A DNA stretch of 64,000 bases, taken from Paratinospora sagittata. Lineage: Eukaryota > Streptophyta > Magnoliopsida > Ranunculales > Menispermaceae. Each line of letters begins with the position of its first letter. Position 1 is the first letter of the stretch. The DNA is taken from NCBI GenBank assembly GCA_035771175.1, contig CM069605.1, positions 20,476,288 through 20,540,287 of the forward strand, written 5' to 3'. Positions 24,001-37,325 of this stretch are shown here, one piece after another. The notes beneath the pieces were generated by a model that was not told the DNA's origin, did not search any database, and was given only the letters and a program-made list of their open reading frames with translations. The position numbers were made by a program, and so were the translations under genes.

Positions 24001-27000
24001 AAGATCACTGCAACAACTTTATAGCGAGTTATCAAAGGAGATAGCGCGCTATAGATAATTTTCCAGAAAAACATATGTTTTATTATAGAACCCTATCAGT
24101 GTGCTATCAACACTGATAGTCCGCTAGTGCCTTCTGAAAAATTTTGGCCAATTGCTGGATAGCCTTATTTTTGAAAAATAAATATTTTGACACTCAATAA
24201 CCATTCCATCGACTCAAAACATATTGATATAAGATTAATAATTTCTAAATAATTCAAAACTCATTGAAATTATGATTAAAACCTTTCGAAATGTTTTTTT
24301 TCAAAATGAAATACAATATCGAAGTGATTTTGAAGACTTTGCAATTTTCAGAGTTTTAGTGCTGAGATTGATCGAGATTTTACCCTACACACCAAAGATC
24401 AAACTAATGCATTAGACATGAGATATGTATTTGTTCTTCGAGCTTGATCTTTTGTAAACTTCGAAAGCAATTGTTTGATGTGTTCTTGATGCAATACAGG
24501 TGATGTGTTCGTTTTTGATGTGTTATCTTACCGAGACCACTTCATATACTTACAGCTTAAAACAATGGATAGCATCTGCAAATCTAAGCACAAAAGGAAC
24601 AAAATGAAGAATTTGCTGAACAATGACGGTATCATCAAGACAGATTGCAATTTTGATTCAATTCGAGGCTTCTTCTCTTGGAAAACTCTTAGGAAAGCTC
24701 AATCTAACTTGCAAAAATCATGTGTGTTGTGTTTTTGAAAATCAGAGAATGAGTGTTTTATAAAATTAGAAGTTGCAGGTTAAAGAGCAAGAGAGTACAA
24801 AATGATTTCAATTCAAAACGTTGTTTAATCTAAAGTTGTTTTGGGCGTGCGAGACAATGGGAATCATCTAGGTGTTAGTAGAGAATATTTCAATAAAGAT
24901 AACCTGGCAAAACTGTGTAAGGAATAGACAAATCGAGCAAGCATAAGTGTCCAAATTTTTCTCGTTAGAAATATCAGATTTTTGTTTCAGACGTGGATAG
25001 CGTGTTATTGGGTTGTGTATCATGTTCTTTTTTAGCAGCCTATAGCAGGTCGAAATACACAAACCCGTGAGCTCGAGTTTTTCAGACTTTTCGATAGCGT
25101 CTTATCAACGCCTATAGCGCGCTATCGCCCATCTAACAAGAAATGAAAAGATCACTGCAACTGCTTTATAGCGAGTTATCAAAGGGGATAGCGTGCTATA
25201 GATAATTTTCCAGAAAAACATATGTTTTATTATAGAACCCTATCAGCGTGCTATCAACACTGATAGTCTGCTAGTGCCTTCTGAAAAATTCTGGCCAATT
25301 GCTGGATAGCCTTATTTTTGAAAAATAAATATTTTGACACTGAAGAACCATTCCATTAACTCAAAACATATTCATATAAGATTAATAATTTCTAAATAAT
25401 TCAAAACTCATTGAAATGATGATTAAAACCTTTCGAAATTTTTTTTTTCAAAATGAAATACTTTATCGAAGTGATTTTGAAGACTTTGCAATTTTCAGAG
25501 TTTTAGTGCTGAGATTGATCCAGATTTTACCCTACACACCAAATATCAAACTAATGCATTAGACATGAGATATGTCTTCGTTCTTCGAGCTTGATCTTTT
25601 GTAGACTTCGAAAGCTATTGTTTGACGTGTTCTTGATGCAATACGGGTAATGTGTTCGTTTTTGATCTGTTATCTTACCAAGTCCACTTCATATACTTAC
25701 AGTTGAAAACAATGGATAGCCTCTGCAAATCTAAGCACAAAAGGAATAAAAAGAAGAACTTGCTGAACAATGACGGTATCATCAAGACAGATTGCAATTT
25801 TGATTCAATTCGAGGCTTCTTCTCTTGGAAAACTCTTTGGAAAGCTCAATCTAACTTGCAAAAATCATGTGTGTTGTGTTTTTGAAAATCAGAGAATGAG
25901 TGTTTTATAAAATTAGAAGTTGCAGGTTAAAGAGCAAAAGAGTACAAAATGATTTCAATTCAAAACGTTGTTTAATCTAAAGTTGTTTTGGGCGTGCGAG
26001 ACAATGGGAATCATCTAGGTGTTAGTAGAGAATATTTCAATAAAGATAACCTGGCAAAACTGTGTAAGGAATAGAAAAATCGAGCAAGCACAAGTGTCCA
26101 AATTTTCCTCGTTAGAAATATCAGATTTTTGTTTCAGACGTGGATAGAGTGCTATTGGGTTGTGTATCATGTTCTTTTTTAGCAGGCTATAGCAGGTCGA
26201 TATACACAAACCCGTGCGCTCGAGTTTTTCAGACTTTCCGATAGCGTCTTATCAACGCCTATAGTGCGCTATCGCCCATCTAACAAGAAATGGAAAAATC
26301 ACTGCAACTGCTTTATAGCGAGTTATCAAAGGGGATAGTGCGCTAGAGATAATTTTCTAGAAAAACATATGTTTTAATATAGAACCCTATCAGCGTGCTA
26401 TCAACACTGATAGTCCTAGTGCCTTCTGGAAAATTTTGGCCAATTGCAGGATAGCCTTATTTTTTAAAAATAAACATTTTGAAACTCAAGAATCATTCCA
26501 TTGACTCAAAACACATTGATATAAGATTAATAATTTCTAAATAATTCAAAACTCATTGAAATTATGATTAAAACCTTTCCATTTTTTTTTTTCAAAATGA
26601 AATACTATATCGAAGTGATTTGGAAGACTTTGCAATTTTTAGAGTTTTAGTGCTGAGATTGATCGATATTTTACGCTACACACCATAGATCAAACTAATG
26701 CATTAGACAGGAGATATGTATTCGTTCTTCGAGCTTGATCTTTTGTAGACTTCGAAAGCTATTGTTTGATAGGTTCTTGATGCAATACAGGTGATTTGTT
26801 CGTTTTTGATGTGTTATCTTACCTTGACCACTTCATATACTTACAGTTTAAAACAATCGATAGCCTCTGCAAATCTAAGCACAAAAGGAATAAAATGAAG
26901 AACTTGCTAAACAATGACGGTATCATCAAGACAGATTGCAATTTTGATTCAATTCGAGGCTTCTTCTCTTGGAAAACTCTTTGGAAAGCTCAATCTAACT

Positions 27001-30000
27001 TGCAAAAATCATCTGTGTTGTATTTTTTAAAATCAGAGAATGAGTGTTTTATAAAATTAGAAGTTGCAGGTTAAAGAGCAAGAGAGTACAAAATGATTTC
27101 AATTCAAAACGTTGTTTAATCTAAAGTTGTTTTCGGCGTGCGAGACAATGGGAATCATCTAGGTGTTAGTAGAGAATATTTCAATAAAGATAACCTGGCA
27201 AAACTGTGTAAGGAATAGAAAAATCGAGCAAGCACAAGTGTCCAAATTTTTCTCGTTAGAAATATCAGATTTTTGTTTCAGACGTGGATAGAGTGCTATT
27301 GGGTTGTATATCATGTTCTTTTTTAGCAGGCTATAGCAGGTCGATATACACAAACCCGTGCGCTCGAGTTTTTCAGACTTTCCGATAGCGTCTTATCAAC
27401 GCCTATAGTGCGCTATCGCCCATCTAACAAGAAATGGAAAAATCACTGCAACTGCTTTATAGCGAGTTATCAAAGGGGATAGTGCGCTAGAGATAATTTT
27501 CTAGAAAAACATATGTTTTATTATAGAACCCTATCAGCGTGCTATCAACACTGATAGTCCGCTAGTGCCGTCTGGAAAATTTTGGCCAATTGCAGGATAG
27601 CCTTATTTTTTAAAAATAAATATTTTGACACTCAAGAATCATTCCATTGACTCAAAACACATTGATATAAGATTAATAATTTCTAAATAATTCAAAACTC
27701 ATTGAAATTATGATTAAAACCTTTCCATTTTTTTTTTCAAAATGAAATACTATATCGAAGTGATTTGGAAGACTTTGCAATTTTTAGAGTTTTAGTGCTG
27801 AGATTGATCGATATTTTACGCTACACACCATAGATCAAACTAATGCATTAGACAGGAGATATGTATTCGTTCTTCGAGCTTGATCTTTTGTAGACTTCGA
27901 AAGCTATTGTTTGATAGGTTCTTGATGCAATACAGGTGATTTGTTCGTTTTTGATGTGTTATCTTACCTTGACCACTTCATATACTTACAGTTTAAAACA
28001 ATCGATAGCCTCTGCAAATCTAAGCACAAAAGGAATAAAATGAAGAACTTGCTGAACAATGACGGTATCATCAAGACAGATTGCAATTTTGATTCAATTC
28101 GAGGCTTCTTCTCTTGGAAAACTCTTTGAAAAGCTCAATCTAACTTGCAAAAATCATCTGTGTTGTATTTTTTAAAATCAGAGAATGAGTGTTTTATAAA
28201 ATTAGAAGTTGCAGGTTAAAGAGCAAGAGAGTACAAAATGATTTCAATTCAAAACGTTGTTTAATCTAAAGTTGTTTTGGGCGTGCGAGACAATGGGAAT
28301 CATCTAGGTGTTAGTAGAGAATATTTCAATAAAGATAACCTGGCAAAACTGTGTAAGGAATAGAAAAATCGAGCAAGCATAAGTGTCCAAATTTTTCTCA
28401 TTAGAAATATCAGATTTTTGTTTCAGACGTGGATAGCGTGCTATTGGGTTGTGTATCATGTTCTTTTTTAGCAGGCTATAGCAGGTCGATATACACAAAC
28501 CCGTGAGCTCAAGTTTTTCAGACTTTCCGATAGCGTGTTATCAAGGCCTATAGTGCGCTATCGCCCATCTCACAAGAAATGGAAAGATCACTGCAACGGC
28601 TTTATAGCGAGTTATCAAAGGGGATAGCGTGCTATAGATAATTTTTCAGAAAAACATATGTTGTATAATAGATGCCTATCAGTGTGCTATCAACACTGAT
28701 AGTCCGCTAGTGCCTTCCGAAAAATTCTGGCCAATTGCTGGATAGCCTTATTTTTGAAAAATAAATATTTTGACACTCAAGAACCATTCCATTGACTCAA
28801 AACATATTGATATAAGATTAATAATTTCTAAATAATTCAAAACTCATTGAAATTATGATTAAAACCTTTCGAAATTTTTTTTTCAAAATGAAATACTATA
28901 TCGACGTGATTTTGAAGACTTTGCAATTTTCAGAGTTTCAGTACTGAGATTGATCGAGATTTTACCCTACACACCAAATATCAAACTAATGCATTAGACA
29001 TGAGATATGTATTTGTTCTTCGAGCTTGATCTTTTGTAGACTCCGAAAGGAATTGTTTGATGTGTTCTTGATGCAATACTGGTGATGTGTTCGTTTTTGA
29101 TGTGTTATCTTGCCGAGACCACTTCATATACTTACAGTTTAAAACAATGGATACCATCTGCAAATCTAAGCACAAAAGGAACAAAGTGAAGAACTTGCTG
29201 AACAATGACGGTATCATCAAGGCAGATTGCAATTTTGATTCAATTCGAGGCTTCTTCTCTTGGAAAACTCTTTGGAAAGCTCAATCTAACTTGCAAAAAC
29301 CATGTGTGTTGTATTTTTGAAAATCAGAGAATGAGTGTTTTATAAAATTAGATGTTGCAGGTTAAAGATCAAGAGAGTACAAAATGATTTCAATTCAAAA
29401 CATTGTTCAATCAAAAGTTGTTTTGGGCGTGCGAGACAATGGGAATCATCTAGGTGTTAGTAGAGAATATTTCAATAAAGATAACCTGGCAAAACTGTGT
29501 AAGGAATAGAAAAATTGAGCAAGCATAAGTGTCCAAACTTTTCTCGTTAGAAATATCAGATTTTTGTTTCAGACGTGGATAGCGTGCTATTAGGTTGGGT
29601 ATCATGTTCTTTTTTAGCAGCCTATAGCAGGTCGAAATACACAAACACGTGAGCTCGAGTTTTTCAGACTTTCCGATAGCGAGCCTATAGCGCGCTATCG
29701 CCCATCTAACAAGAAATGGAAAGATCACTTCAACTGCTTTATAGCGAGTTATCAAAGGGGATAGCGTGCTATAGATAATTTTCCAGAAAAACATATGTTT
29801 TATTATAGAACCCTATCAGCGTGCTATCAACACTGATAGTCCGCTAGTGCCTTCTGAAAAATTCTGGCCAATTGCTGGATAGCCTTATTTTTGAAAAATA
29901 AATATTTTGACACTGAAGAACCATTCCATTAACTCAAAACATATTGATATAAGATTAATAATTTCTAAATAATTCAAAACTCATTGAAATTATGATTAAA

Positions 30001-30373
30001 ACCTTTCGAAATTTTTTTTTCAAAATGAAATACTATATCGAAGTGATTTTGAAGACTTTGCAATTTTCAGAGTTTCAGTACTGAGATTGATCGAGATTTT
30101 ACCCTACACATTAAATATCAAACTAATGCATTAGACATGAGATATGTCTTCGTTCTTCGAGCTTGATCTTTTGTAGACTTCGAAAGCTATTGTTTGATGT
30201 GTTCTTGATGCAATACGGGTGATGTGTTCGTTTTTGATGTGTTATCTTACCGAGACCACTTCATATACTTACAGTTGAAAACAATGGATAGCCTTTGCAA
30301 ATCTAAGCACAAAAGGAATAAAATGAAGAACTTGCTGAACAATGACGGTATCATCAAGACAGATTGCATTTTT

Positions 30374-30378
30374 GATTC
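30374..30378. repeat. Target site duplication, left copy (GATTC)
   Basis: GATTC precedes the TG end at 30379 and is repeated at 33362-33366 after the CA end. The intact satellite reads TTTTGATTCAATTCGAGG at this place. Confidence 0.9.
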
Positions 30379-31098
30379 TGTGGCGACCCCGCGCCCCGGA
30401 CCACCAACCCCGCCGGGAATGGCATGCGGAATGCCGGGGCGGGACGCCCGGCGTAGGCATCTCCGACCACTCCTCAACTCCCGTGAGGTGGTTGAGACCC
30501 TACGAGCCTTATCTCAAACAACGACATAATATTAAAAGGTTCTAAACAAAACTACCCACCGTATTAATCATCAAAGACAAGGGATAATCCATAAAAATGA
30601 ACCATAAATAAAATCATAATCCCTACAGTCCATTAAAATTGACATACACATAAAGTCCAAAATTGTGGGTACAAATAAAAACCGTCATATGCCCACATGG
30701 TCTATCTAACAAGTCCCAACTTACCCATACTACAATGTGGTAAGTGTTATAATTACATAATCCAAAATATAATACTTCATAATTTAAAACACAGTTCAAT
30801 CAAAATGCCTCTCAACTCACATCGAGGCTTTGGATTCTCTCGCAGGCAAGGCCCTCAAGATATAACTACTCCTTTGCCCTTTTTCGGGACAGAAGGACCT
30901 GAAAGAGGAAAATGAGGGTGAGCCAACGGTGTCCAGTGAATAGAATTCAGATATGCTATCAATACTCATCAATAAATATCATGTATGCATGTCAATGTGT
31001 AGCATGATTTAAAAGGTCATAACATATAGATATCAAACATTTATAATAAGTTCGATGCAAGTAAAAGCTTATCAATTTGGATCCACATTCCACATGCA

Positions 31099-31205
31099 TT
31101 GGGTTACTAGTGCACGTCTATTTCACCGTACCGTTGATCCCAATCATGTTTATTTGGGTTACTAGTACACGTCTATTTCACCGTGCCGTTGACCCCAATC
31201 ATTTC
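31099..31205. repeat. 55-bp tandem duplication inside the solo LTR
   Basis: The words GGGTTACTAG, CACGTCTATTTCACCGT and CCCAATCAT occur twice at an offset of 55 bp (31101 and 31156), with three or so substitutions between copies. Confidence 0.85.
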
Positions 31206-32280
31206 CTTTCCTAAAACCCTCCTATGACAAGGTTAAGTCCCCCTATTAGCCAGATAGATGGGCCCAACCAAAGTCATAAGGTTTTCTCAAATCAATGCAT
31301 CATTCAAAACATTAGAACACATTCATGCTTTCAACATACAATATATATAAGTGATATGATGACATAAAAGATATAATCATAAATGAAGTCTACTCACAAC
31401 CAAGCCTCGCGAGAGTATTTAACCACACACGACCACCAAACCGAATCAACCCAATCAAGATCCTGAAACATACATCAATATCCTACCATACATCAATTTC
31501 TATGCTCAATCACATAGACATTACACATCAACCCTAAATCAGCCCACATATAAACAATAGGCCTAAATCCCATCTAATCCCATCATTCAACTCAAATCAC
31601 ATGACTTAGGCCTCTAATGCATAGCTCTCATACATAAACCATTCTATTAATCAAAAATACTGATTTTCAATTCCTTTAGGCATAAACATGCCCAAATTGG
31701 GTCACTTGATCACAAGTAGGCCTAACCCATGATATGGTCACAACCACCAAATCAGTAGCATAATCAACCCTAATCATGCTTAATTAAACATAAGTTGCAT
31801 CAATTCAATGATTCTAGGCCAAAAGCATCAAAAGCCCTAAAATATGAAATTTTCCATACTTAGGCCATATTGTCGATTTACACTAGGTCACCATGTTCAG
31901 CCATGTATATCACTGATTTTGCATCATGGGTTCATCAACAATGACAACTAGGTCAACATAGTTGACATGCAAGCTATTTGGAAAGGTCTAAGTTCATATT
32001 CTAAATTTAGGTCTAATACAAGCAACCCTACCAATTCTTCATTTACTATTCTGTTCAGATGTATCAATCTACCAATAGAAATATGTAATCACAAATCAAC
32101 CGTACAGATTGAAGTATGTGAAGATACAAACCTTCTGTCCAAATATCAGCCCAATCCAACGGCTGACCGAAAAGATAAGTATATTTGATGAACAAGTCTC
32201 TAATCAGACAATTTCTCCTTTCCTGCTGCAAATACTCAAACTCAGATGACTATATCACACAAAATACTAAACGAATACAC

Positions 32281-32735
32281 ATCTCCACCGTTCCGAATAC
32301 AGACATATCAGTTATAAACTACATACCCAAATTTCATATGCATCCAACGGTAGATTTTGGAGATCTACAAGTTTGAGCGAAACACCACGAGAAATCCAGA
32401 ATCTCCGACCAGCTTTGTTTCAGAGGTTAGATCTCTCAGAAGAAACCCTAAATCAAGATCTCCACCGTTCAGAATGCAGAACTATCAGTTGTACACGACA
32501 TACCCAAATTTTATATCCATCCACGGTAGATTAAGGAGATCTAGAAGTTTGAGCAAAATGGCGCGAGAAATCCAGACTTTCCGACCAGCCTTGTTTGAGA
32601 GGTTAGATCTCTTAGAAGAAAACTCTGATCAAGATCTCCACCGACAGAATGAATAACCATAAGTTACGAACTTGCTGACAAATTTTGAGCTCAATCTGAC
32701 CATAGATTCCAAAGATCTACCTCTTTGATGAAAAC
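32281..32735. repeat. About 176-bp repeats (two and a half copies) inside the solo LTR
   Basis: ATCTCCACCG starts at 32281, 32458 and 32634. Each is followed by a similar course through AACGGTAGATT-like words, GGAGATCTA, and CGACCAGC. The third copy is partial. Divergence between copies is clear, so the duplication is not recent. Confidence 0.75.
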
Positions 32736-32756
32736 GTCGCAGGGATCTTCCTCCTG

Positions 32757-32935
32757 CAACTCTCTCATTCTTTCTCTTATTCTTTCCTTTCTCTTCTTTT
32801 CTTTCTCTTCTTCTTTCCTTTCTCTCCACTCACCTCTTTCTAGCACTTCCTTGATTCCCTCCTTGATTCTCTCCTTGATTCTCTCCTTGTTTTCCTCCTT
32901 GATTCTCTCCTTGTTTTCCTCCACTCATTCTAGCA
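32757..32935. repeat. Pyrimidine-rich tract with about 15-bp repeats
   Basis: A strongly C/T-biased stretch contains TTGATTCTCTCC repeated four or more times. It produces long low-complexity ORFs on both strands (Ser/Leu-rich on plus, Glu/Lys/Arg-rich on minus) that are artefacts of composition. Confidence 0.8.
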
Positions 32936-33361
32936 CTTCCTTGAGGGCATGGGACACTTGTCCACTTTCATGCACCAACCTTCACATGTGTTGGTCTCAT
33001 ACTACCCATACCAACCACATGTACTTTAACCAATTTCATGCTTCCATGTATTTTAAATGTCCAATCCATTTAATACACCAAATTTTCATTCTCATTTATC
33101 CTTTTATTCAATCAATCCTAACTCATATCAATTCATGGTTTAATGGGTCCATGCATAAATAATAACATATGCATTATAATTTAATTTAACATGACCCATA
33201 TACAATTTATGATACACATATTTATATACATTATCAAGCATCAACTATACAAACATTAAACAACCATCAAACAAACACCAAACATATCAAGGCAACGCAT
33301 AGAGTTTGGGCAAAGTGCAATTGAGTTATGGGCTAGATGAAATAATTTTCGGGGCGTCACA

Positions 33362-35395
33362 GATTCAATTCGAGGCTTCTTCTCTTGGAAAACTCTTTGG
33401 AAAGCTCAATCTAACTTGCAAAAATCATGTGTGTTGTATTTTTGAAAATCATAGAATGAGTGTTTTATAAAATTAGAAGTTGCAGGTTAAAGAGCAAGAG
33501 AGTACAAAATGATTTCAATTCAAAACGTTGTTTAATCTAAAGTTGTTTTCGGCGTGCGAGACAATGGGAATCATCTAGGTGTTAGTAGAGAATATTTCAA
33601 TAAAGATAACCTGGCAAAACTGTGTAAGGAATAGAAAAATCGAGCAAGCATAAGTGTCCAAATTTTTCTCGTTAGAAATATCAGATTTTTGTTTCAGACG
33701 TGGATAGCGTGCTATTGGGTTGTGTATCATATTCTTTTTTAGCAGGCTATAGCAGGTCGATATACACAAACCCGTGAGCTCGAGTTTTTCAAACTTTCTG
33801 ATAGCGTGTTATCAAGGCCTATAGCGCGCTATCGCCCATCTCACAAGAAATGGAAAGATCACTGCAACAGCTTTATAGCGAGTTATCAAAGGGGATAACG
33901 TGCTATAGATAATTTTCCAGAAAAACATATGTTTTATTATAGAACCCTATCAGCGTGCTATCAACACTGATACTCCGCTAGTGCCTTCTGAAAAATTTTG
34001 GCCAATTGTTGGATAGCCTTATTTTTGAAAAATAAATATTTTGACACTCAAGAACCATTCCAATAACTCAAAACATATTGATATAAGATCAATAATTTCT
34101 AAATAATTCAAAACTCAATGAAATTATGATTAAAACATTTCGAAATTTTTTTTTCAAAATGAAATACTATATCGAAGTGATTTTTGAAGACTTTGCAATT
34201 TTCAGAGTTTTTGTGCTGAGATTGATCGAGATTTTACCCTACACACCAAAGATCAAACTAATGCATTAGACATGAGATATGTATTTGTTCTTCGAGCTTG
34301 ATCTTTTGTAGACTTCGAAAGCAATTGTTTGATGTGTTCTTGATGCAATACAGGTGATGTGTTCGTTTTTGATGTGTTATCTAACCGAGACCACTTCATA
34401 TACTTATAGTTTAAAACAATGGATAACATCTGCAAATCTAAGCACAAAAGAAACAAAATGAAGAACTTGCTGAAGAATGACGGTATCATCAAGACAGATT
34501 GCAATTTTGAATCAATTCGAGGCTTCTTCTCTTGGAAAACTCTTTGGAAAGCTCAATCTAACTTGCAAAAATCATGTGTGTTGTATTTTTGAAAATCAGA
34601 GAATGAGTGTTTTGTAAAATTAGATGTTGCAGGTTAAAGATCAAGAGAGTACAAAATGATTTGAATTCAAAACATTGTTCAATCAAAAGTTGTTTTGGGC
34701 GTGCGAGACAATGGGAATCATCTAGGTGTCAGTAGAGAATATTTCAATAAAGATAACCTGGCAAAACTGTGTAAGAAATAGAAAAATCGAGCAAGCATAA
34801 GTGTCCAAACTTTTCTCGTTAGATATATCAGATTTTTGTTTCAGACGTGGATAGCGTGCTATTGAGTTGTGTATCATGTTCTTTTTTAGCAGCCTATAGC
34901 CGGTCGAAATACACAAACCCGTGAGCTCGAGTTTTTCAGACTTTCCGATAGCGTCTTATCAACGCCTATAGCGCGCTATCGCCCATCTAACAAGAAATGG
35001 AAAGATCACTGCAACTGCTTTATAGCGAGTTATCAAAGGGTATAGCGTGCTGTAGATAATTTTCCAGAAAAACATATGTTTTATTATAAAGCCCTATCAG
35101 CGTGCTATCAACATTGATAGTCCACTAGGGCCTTTTGAAAAATTCTGGCCAATTGCTGGATAACCTTATTTTTGAAAAATAAATATTTTGACACTCAAGA
35201 ACCATTCCTTTAACTCAAAACATATTGACATAAGATTAATAATTTCTAAATAATTCAAAACTCATTGAAATTATGATTAAAACCTTTCGAAAATTTTTTT
35301 CAAAATGAAATACTATATCGAAGTGATTTTGAAGACTTTGCAATTTTTAGATTTTTTGTGCTGAGATTGATCGAGATTTTACCCTACACACCAAA
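33362..35395 (+). repeat. Satellite array block C (about 1.8 monomers)
   Basis: The array continues after the solo LTR with anchors at 33575 and 34722. The two units match the monomers at 47921 and 49067 in rare variants, for example TATCATATTC, ACTTTCTGATAG and a CTAGGTGTCAGTAG start. They therefore form the first part of a 6-monomer higher-order copy interrupted by the next retrotransposon. No gene is present. Confidence 0.95.
35391..35395. repeat. Target site duplication, left copy (CCAAA)
   Basis: CCAAA precedes the LTR and is repeated at 42872-42876. The uninterrupted satellite has CACACCAAATATCAAAC, so the element sits between CCAAA and TATCAAAC. Confidence 0.95.
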
Positions 35396-35499
35396 TGTAA
35401 TACCCTGTATTTCACAAAAAAAAAAAAAAAAATAAATAAATAAAAAAAAAATAAAAATAAAAAATAATTTACTATGTGAAATTTTTACTATTTGGGCAA

Positions 35500-35640
35500 C
35501 GCCCGAACGTTCAGGCGCATGCCAGAACGTTCCGGCGCCTGCCAGAACGTTCAGGCGGCATGCCAGAACGTTCAGGCGGCATGCCAGAACGTTCAGGCGC
35601 CTGCCAGAACGTTCAGGCGCCTGCCAGAACGTTCAGGCGC
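35500..35640 (+). repeat. GAACGTTC subrepeat array, 7 units
   Basis: Seven head-to-tail units of about 20 bp (type GCCTGCCAGAACGTTCAGGC) include the leading CGCCCGAACGTTCAGGC unit. Each holds GAACGTTC, which fits both a two-module heat-shock element (GAAnnTTC) and an ACGT core for bZIP factors. This is pattern matching only; binding has not been shown. Confidence 0.9.
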
Positions 35641-35650
35641 ACAAAATCTC

Positions 35651-35658
35651 TATATAAG
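35651..35658 (+). promoter_or_regulatory. TATA box of the 5' LTR
   Basis: TATATAAG sits about 10 bp downstream of the GAACGTTC array, so genomic RNA would start roughly 30 bp further on, near the CCTCCTCATTTCTC segment. The start itself is inferred. Confidence 0.65.
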
Positions 35659-36705
35659 AAACCTCCTCATTTCTCATTTCTCACACCAAATCACCTTCTC
35701 TTGTGATTTTTCTTCTCCTTTCTACGCATTCTAAGTTTTTAGTCTTTGAGACTCCCGGTGGGGTGCAACAAATTTCTGTCCGGAGGAGAGCGCCAGATCT
35801 GAAAGCGGTGCAACGAAGTTCCGTCCGGAGAAAAGCACCAGATCTGAAGGTGGGGAACGAAACATAGGTTTGCGTGTTTTATAACTTTTATTAAAGTTTA
35901 CATTCAATTATTATTATGTCTACTATTCATTTACACTGCATTATGTCAAAAATGTTATGACCTAAATGTTATAACTTTGCACGTCGTGATACCGACCCTG
36001 ATAAGGTTCACAAGACGTTGCCAAAGTCAGTCTAAATGTCAAGAAAGACCAGACCAGTAAACTAGACCAGTTCATGCATTGGCATCATACATATCACCAC
36101 CTAAGGACGTATATGGTTTATGACTCATAGAATAGTTAGAAGCATTGCTCACTATTCATTATATTTCTCTGGAGAAGGACGTACATGAGAACCCGGCTAC
36201 ACCCGGGGAGGGACATCAGTACGTGAATTCAGAGCATCGTTCCTGTACATGAATTCAGGCGATGTACGCTCATCAAACCATTAATACGTGACGGTGTCAT
36301 GCATACATTCATATTGATTGATTATGATGCTCACATGTGTAATTTAAGATATTTGATATTGAAGTATGCTTTATTAATTGTTATACTCATGCACTATTTA
36401 CCCACTGAGCGCGTTAAGCTCACTCCAATATTATCAAATCTTTCACAGGAAATTAGGGTGGACTGGGTGCAGGTTATGGGGCCCACATTTTGTACCCTTT
36501 GTATGATTCATTGGGGATTTTGGGAGTATGTTCCCTTGACCATTTTATGTACAAAAGTATTCTGAATTATATGAAATCAGATTTGTACTGTGTACCGTAT
36601 TTCCGCTGCGCACTCTGTTATTACCATTATGATTGTTCCAAATGCACGCCCCGTCCGAGAGTGTACCGCCGGTTTAGGCGCGTCCGGGCGGGGTGTGACA
36701 TTTAA

Positions 36706-36717
36706 TGGTATCAGAGC
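36706..36717 (+). other. Primer binding site for initiator tRNA-Met
   Basis: TGGTATCAGAGC begins five bases after the LTR. It is complementary to the 3' end of plant initiator tRNA-Met, the usual primer of plant Ty3/gypsy and Copia elements. Confidence 0.93.
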
Positions 36718-36723
36718 GTACGG

Positions 36724-36870
36724 TCCACGGCCCGCCCAAGTCCACCAAATTAGGGGAAGAAACTATAATTGATTTAAATATACATATAGTCATAATTAAT
36801 TAGAAACTATATGCGTAGTTGTTATTGAATATATGTATCTATATACATTAGAGTATATGAGGTACGTATA

Positions 36871-36901
<31 letters not shown>

Positions 36902-37325
36902 CGAAAAAAAAAAATTTTATTTTTCAAAAATTATTTATTCGAAAAAAAAAAAAAAAAAAAAAAAAAACAAATTTTATTTTTCGAAAATTATTTATTCGAA
37001 AAAAAAATAAAATAAAAAAAAAATTATATATCTAAAACTATATATATATATGACTTCTATATATAGTTAAGATTAAAAATAACTATATATGATTTTTATA
37101 TAATCTAAATTTAAAAAATATATATATATATATATAGTTGCTTTATGAAAACTATATATATATAATTATGATGAGATATGTCTATACATTCATAGGTGAA
37201 TACGACATATATGTATCAAATCACTAATGAAGAAAATTTCATGATGGCATAAACATCAACAGAAAACTTGAAAATAATGTCTAGAAGACAAGGCATAACT
37301 CTTAAAAATATTAGGAATATATTTT
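36724..37325 (+). other. AT-rich spacer after the primer site
   Basis: No gene is seen. The stretch is dominated by poly-A runs, three degenerate copies of a TTTTATTTTTCAAAAATTATTTATTCG-like unit at about 36900-37020, and TATATA tracts to 37160. Confidence 0.8.

Larger units (their letters stand above)
13249..30378 (+). repeat. Satellite array block B (about 15 monomers)
   Basis: The array resumes with the right TSD copy (TCGAG 13249-13253). Anchors are at 14189, 15334, 16379, 17526, 19135, 20280, 21427, 22574, 23721, 24868, 26015, 27159, 28304 and 29450. Most spacings are 1,144-1,147 bp. Exceptions are 1,045 bp (deletion near 16379) and 1,609 bp (a doubly deleted extra monomer at 17880-18051). 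Monomers at 23.4/24.5 kb and at 26.0/27.2 kb are adjacent near-identical pairs. Those at 20.3 and 22.6 kb match at a distance of 2,294 bp. No gene is present. The block is cut at 30378 by a solo LTR. Confidence 0.97.
30379..33361. mobile_element. Solo LTR, 2,983 bp, unrelated family
   Basis: The insertion begins TGTGGCGACCCCG and ends GGGGCGTCACA. The ends are short imperfect inverted repeats, and a 5-bp duplication flanks it. It lacks any gag or pol domain, primer site or second LTR, which fits a solo LTR left by recombination between two LTRs. Orientation is uncertain; the mirror end TGTGACGCCCCGAAAATT resembles common plant gypsy LTR starts and suggests minus. The first 150 bp are GC-rich and the remainder AT-rich. 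Scattered ORFs of 63-145 codons show no recognisable domain. Confidence 0.82.
35396..36700 (+). repeat. 5' LTR (1,305 bp)
   Basis: It starts TGTAATACCC and ends GGGTGTGACA. It holds an A-rich tract, seven AACGTTC-centred units (about 35500-35640), a TATATAAG box, and a leader with duplicated AGATCTGAA blocks. It is shorter than its partner mainly because of fewer subrepeat units. Confidence 0.95.

Noticed and set aside
32629..33162. Ser/Leu-rich and Glu/Lys/Arg-rich ORFs in the solo LTR
   Set aside because: They are translations of a pyrimidine-rich low-complexity tract on its two strands.
30379..33361. DNA transposon with inverted ends TGTGGCG/CGTCACA
   Set aside because: The 5-bp duplication, TG...CA ends and absence of long terminal inverted repeats or transposase fit a solo LTR better; the short end similarity is usual for LTRs.
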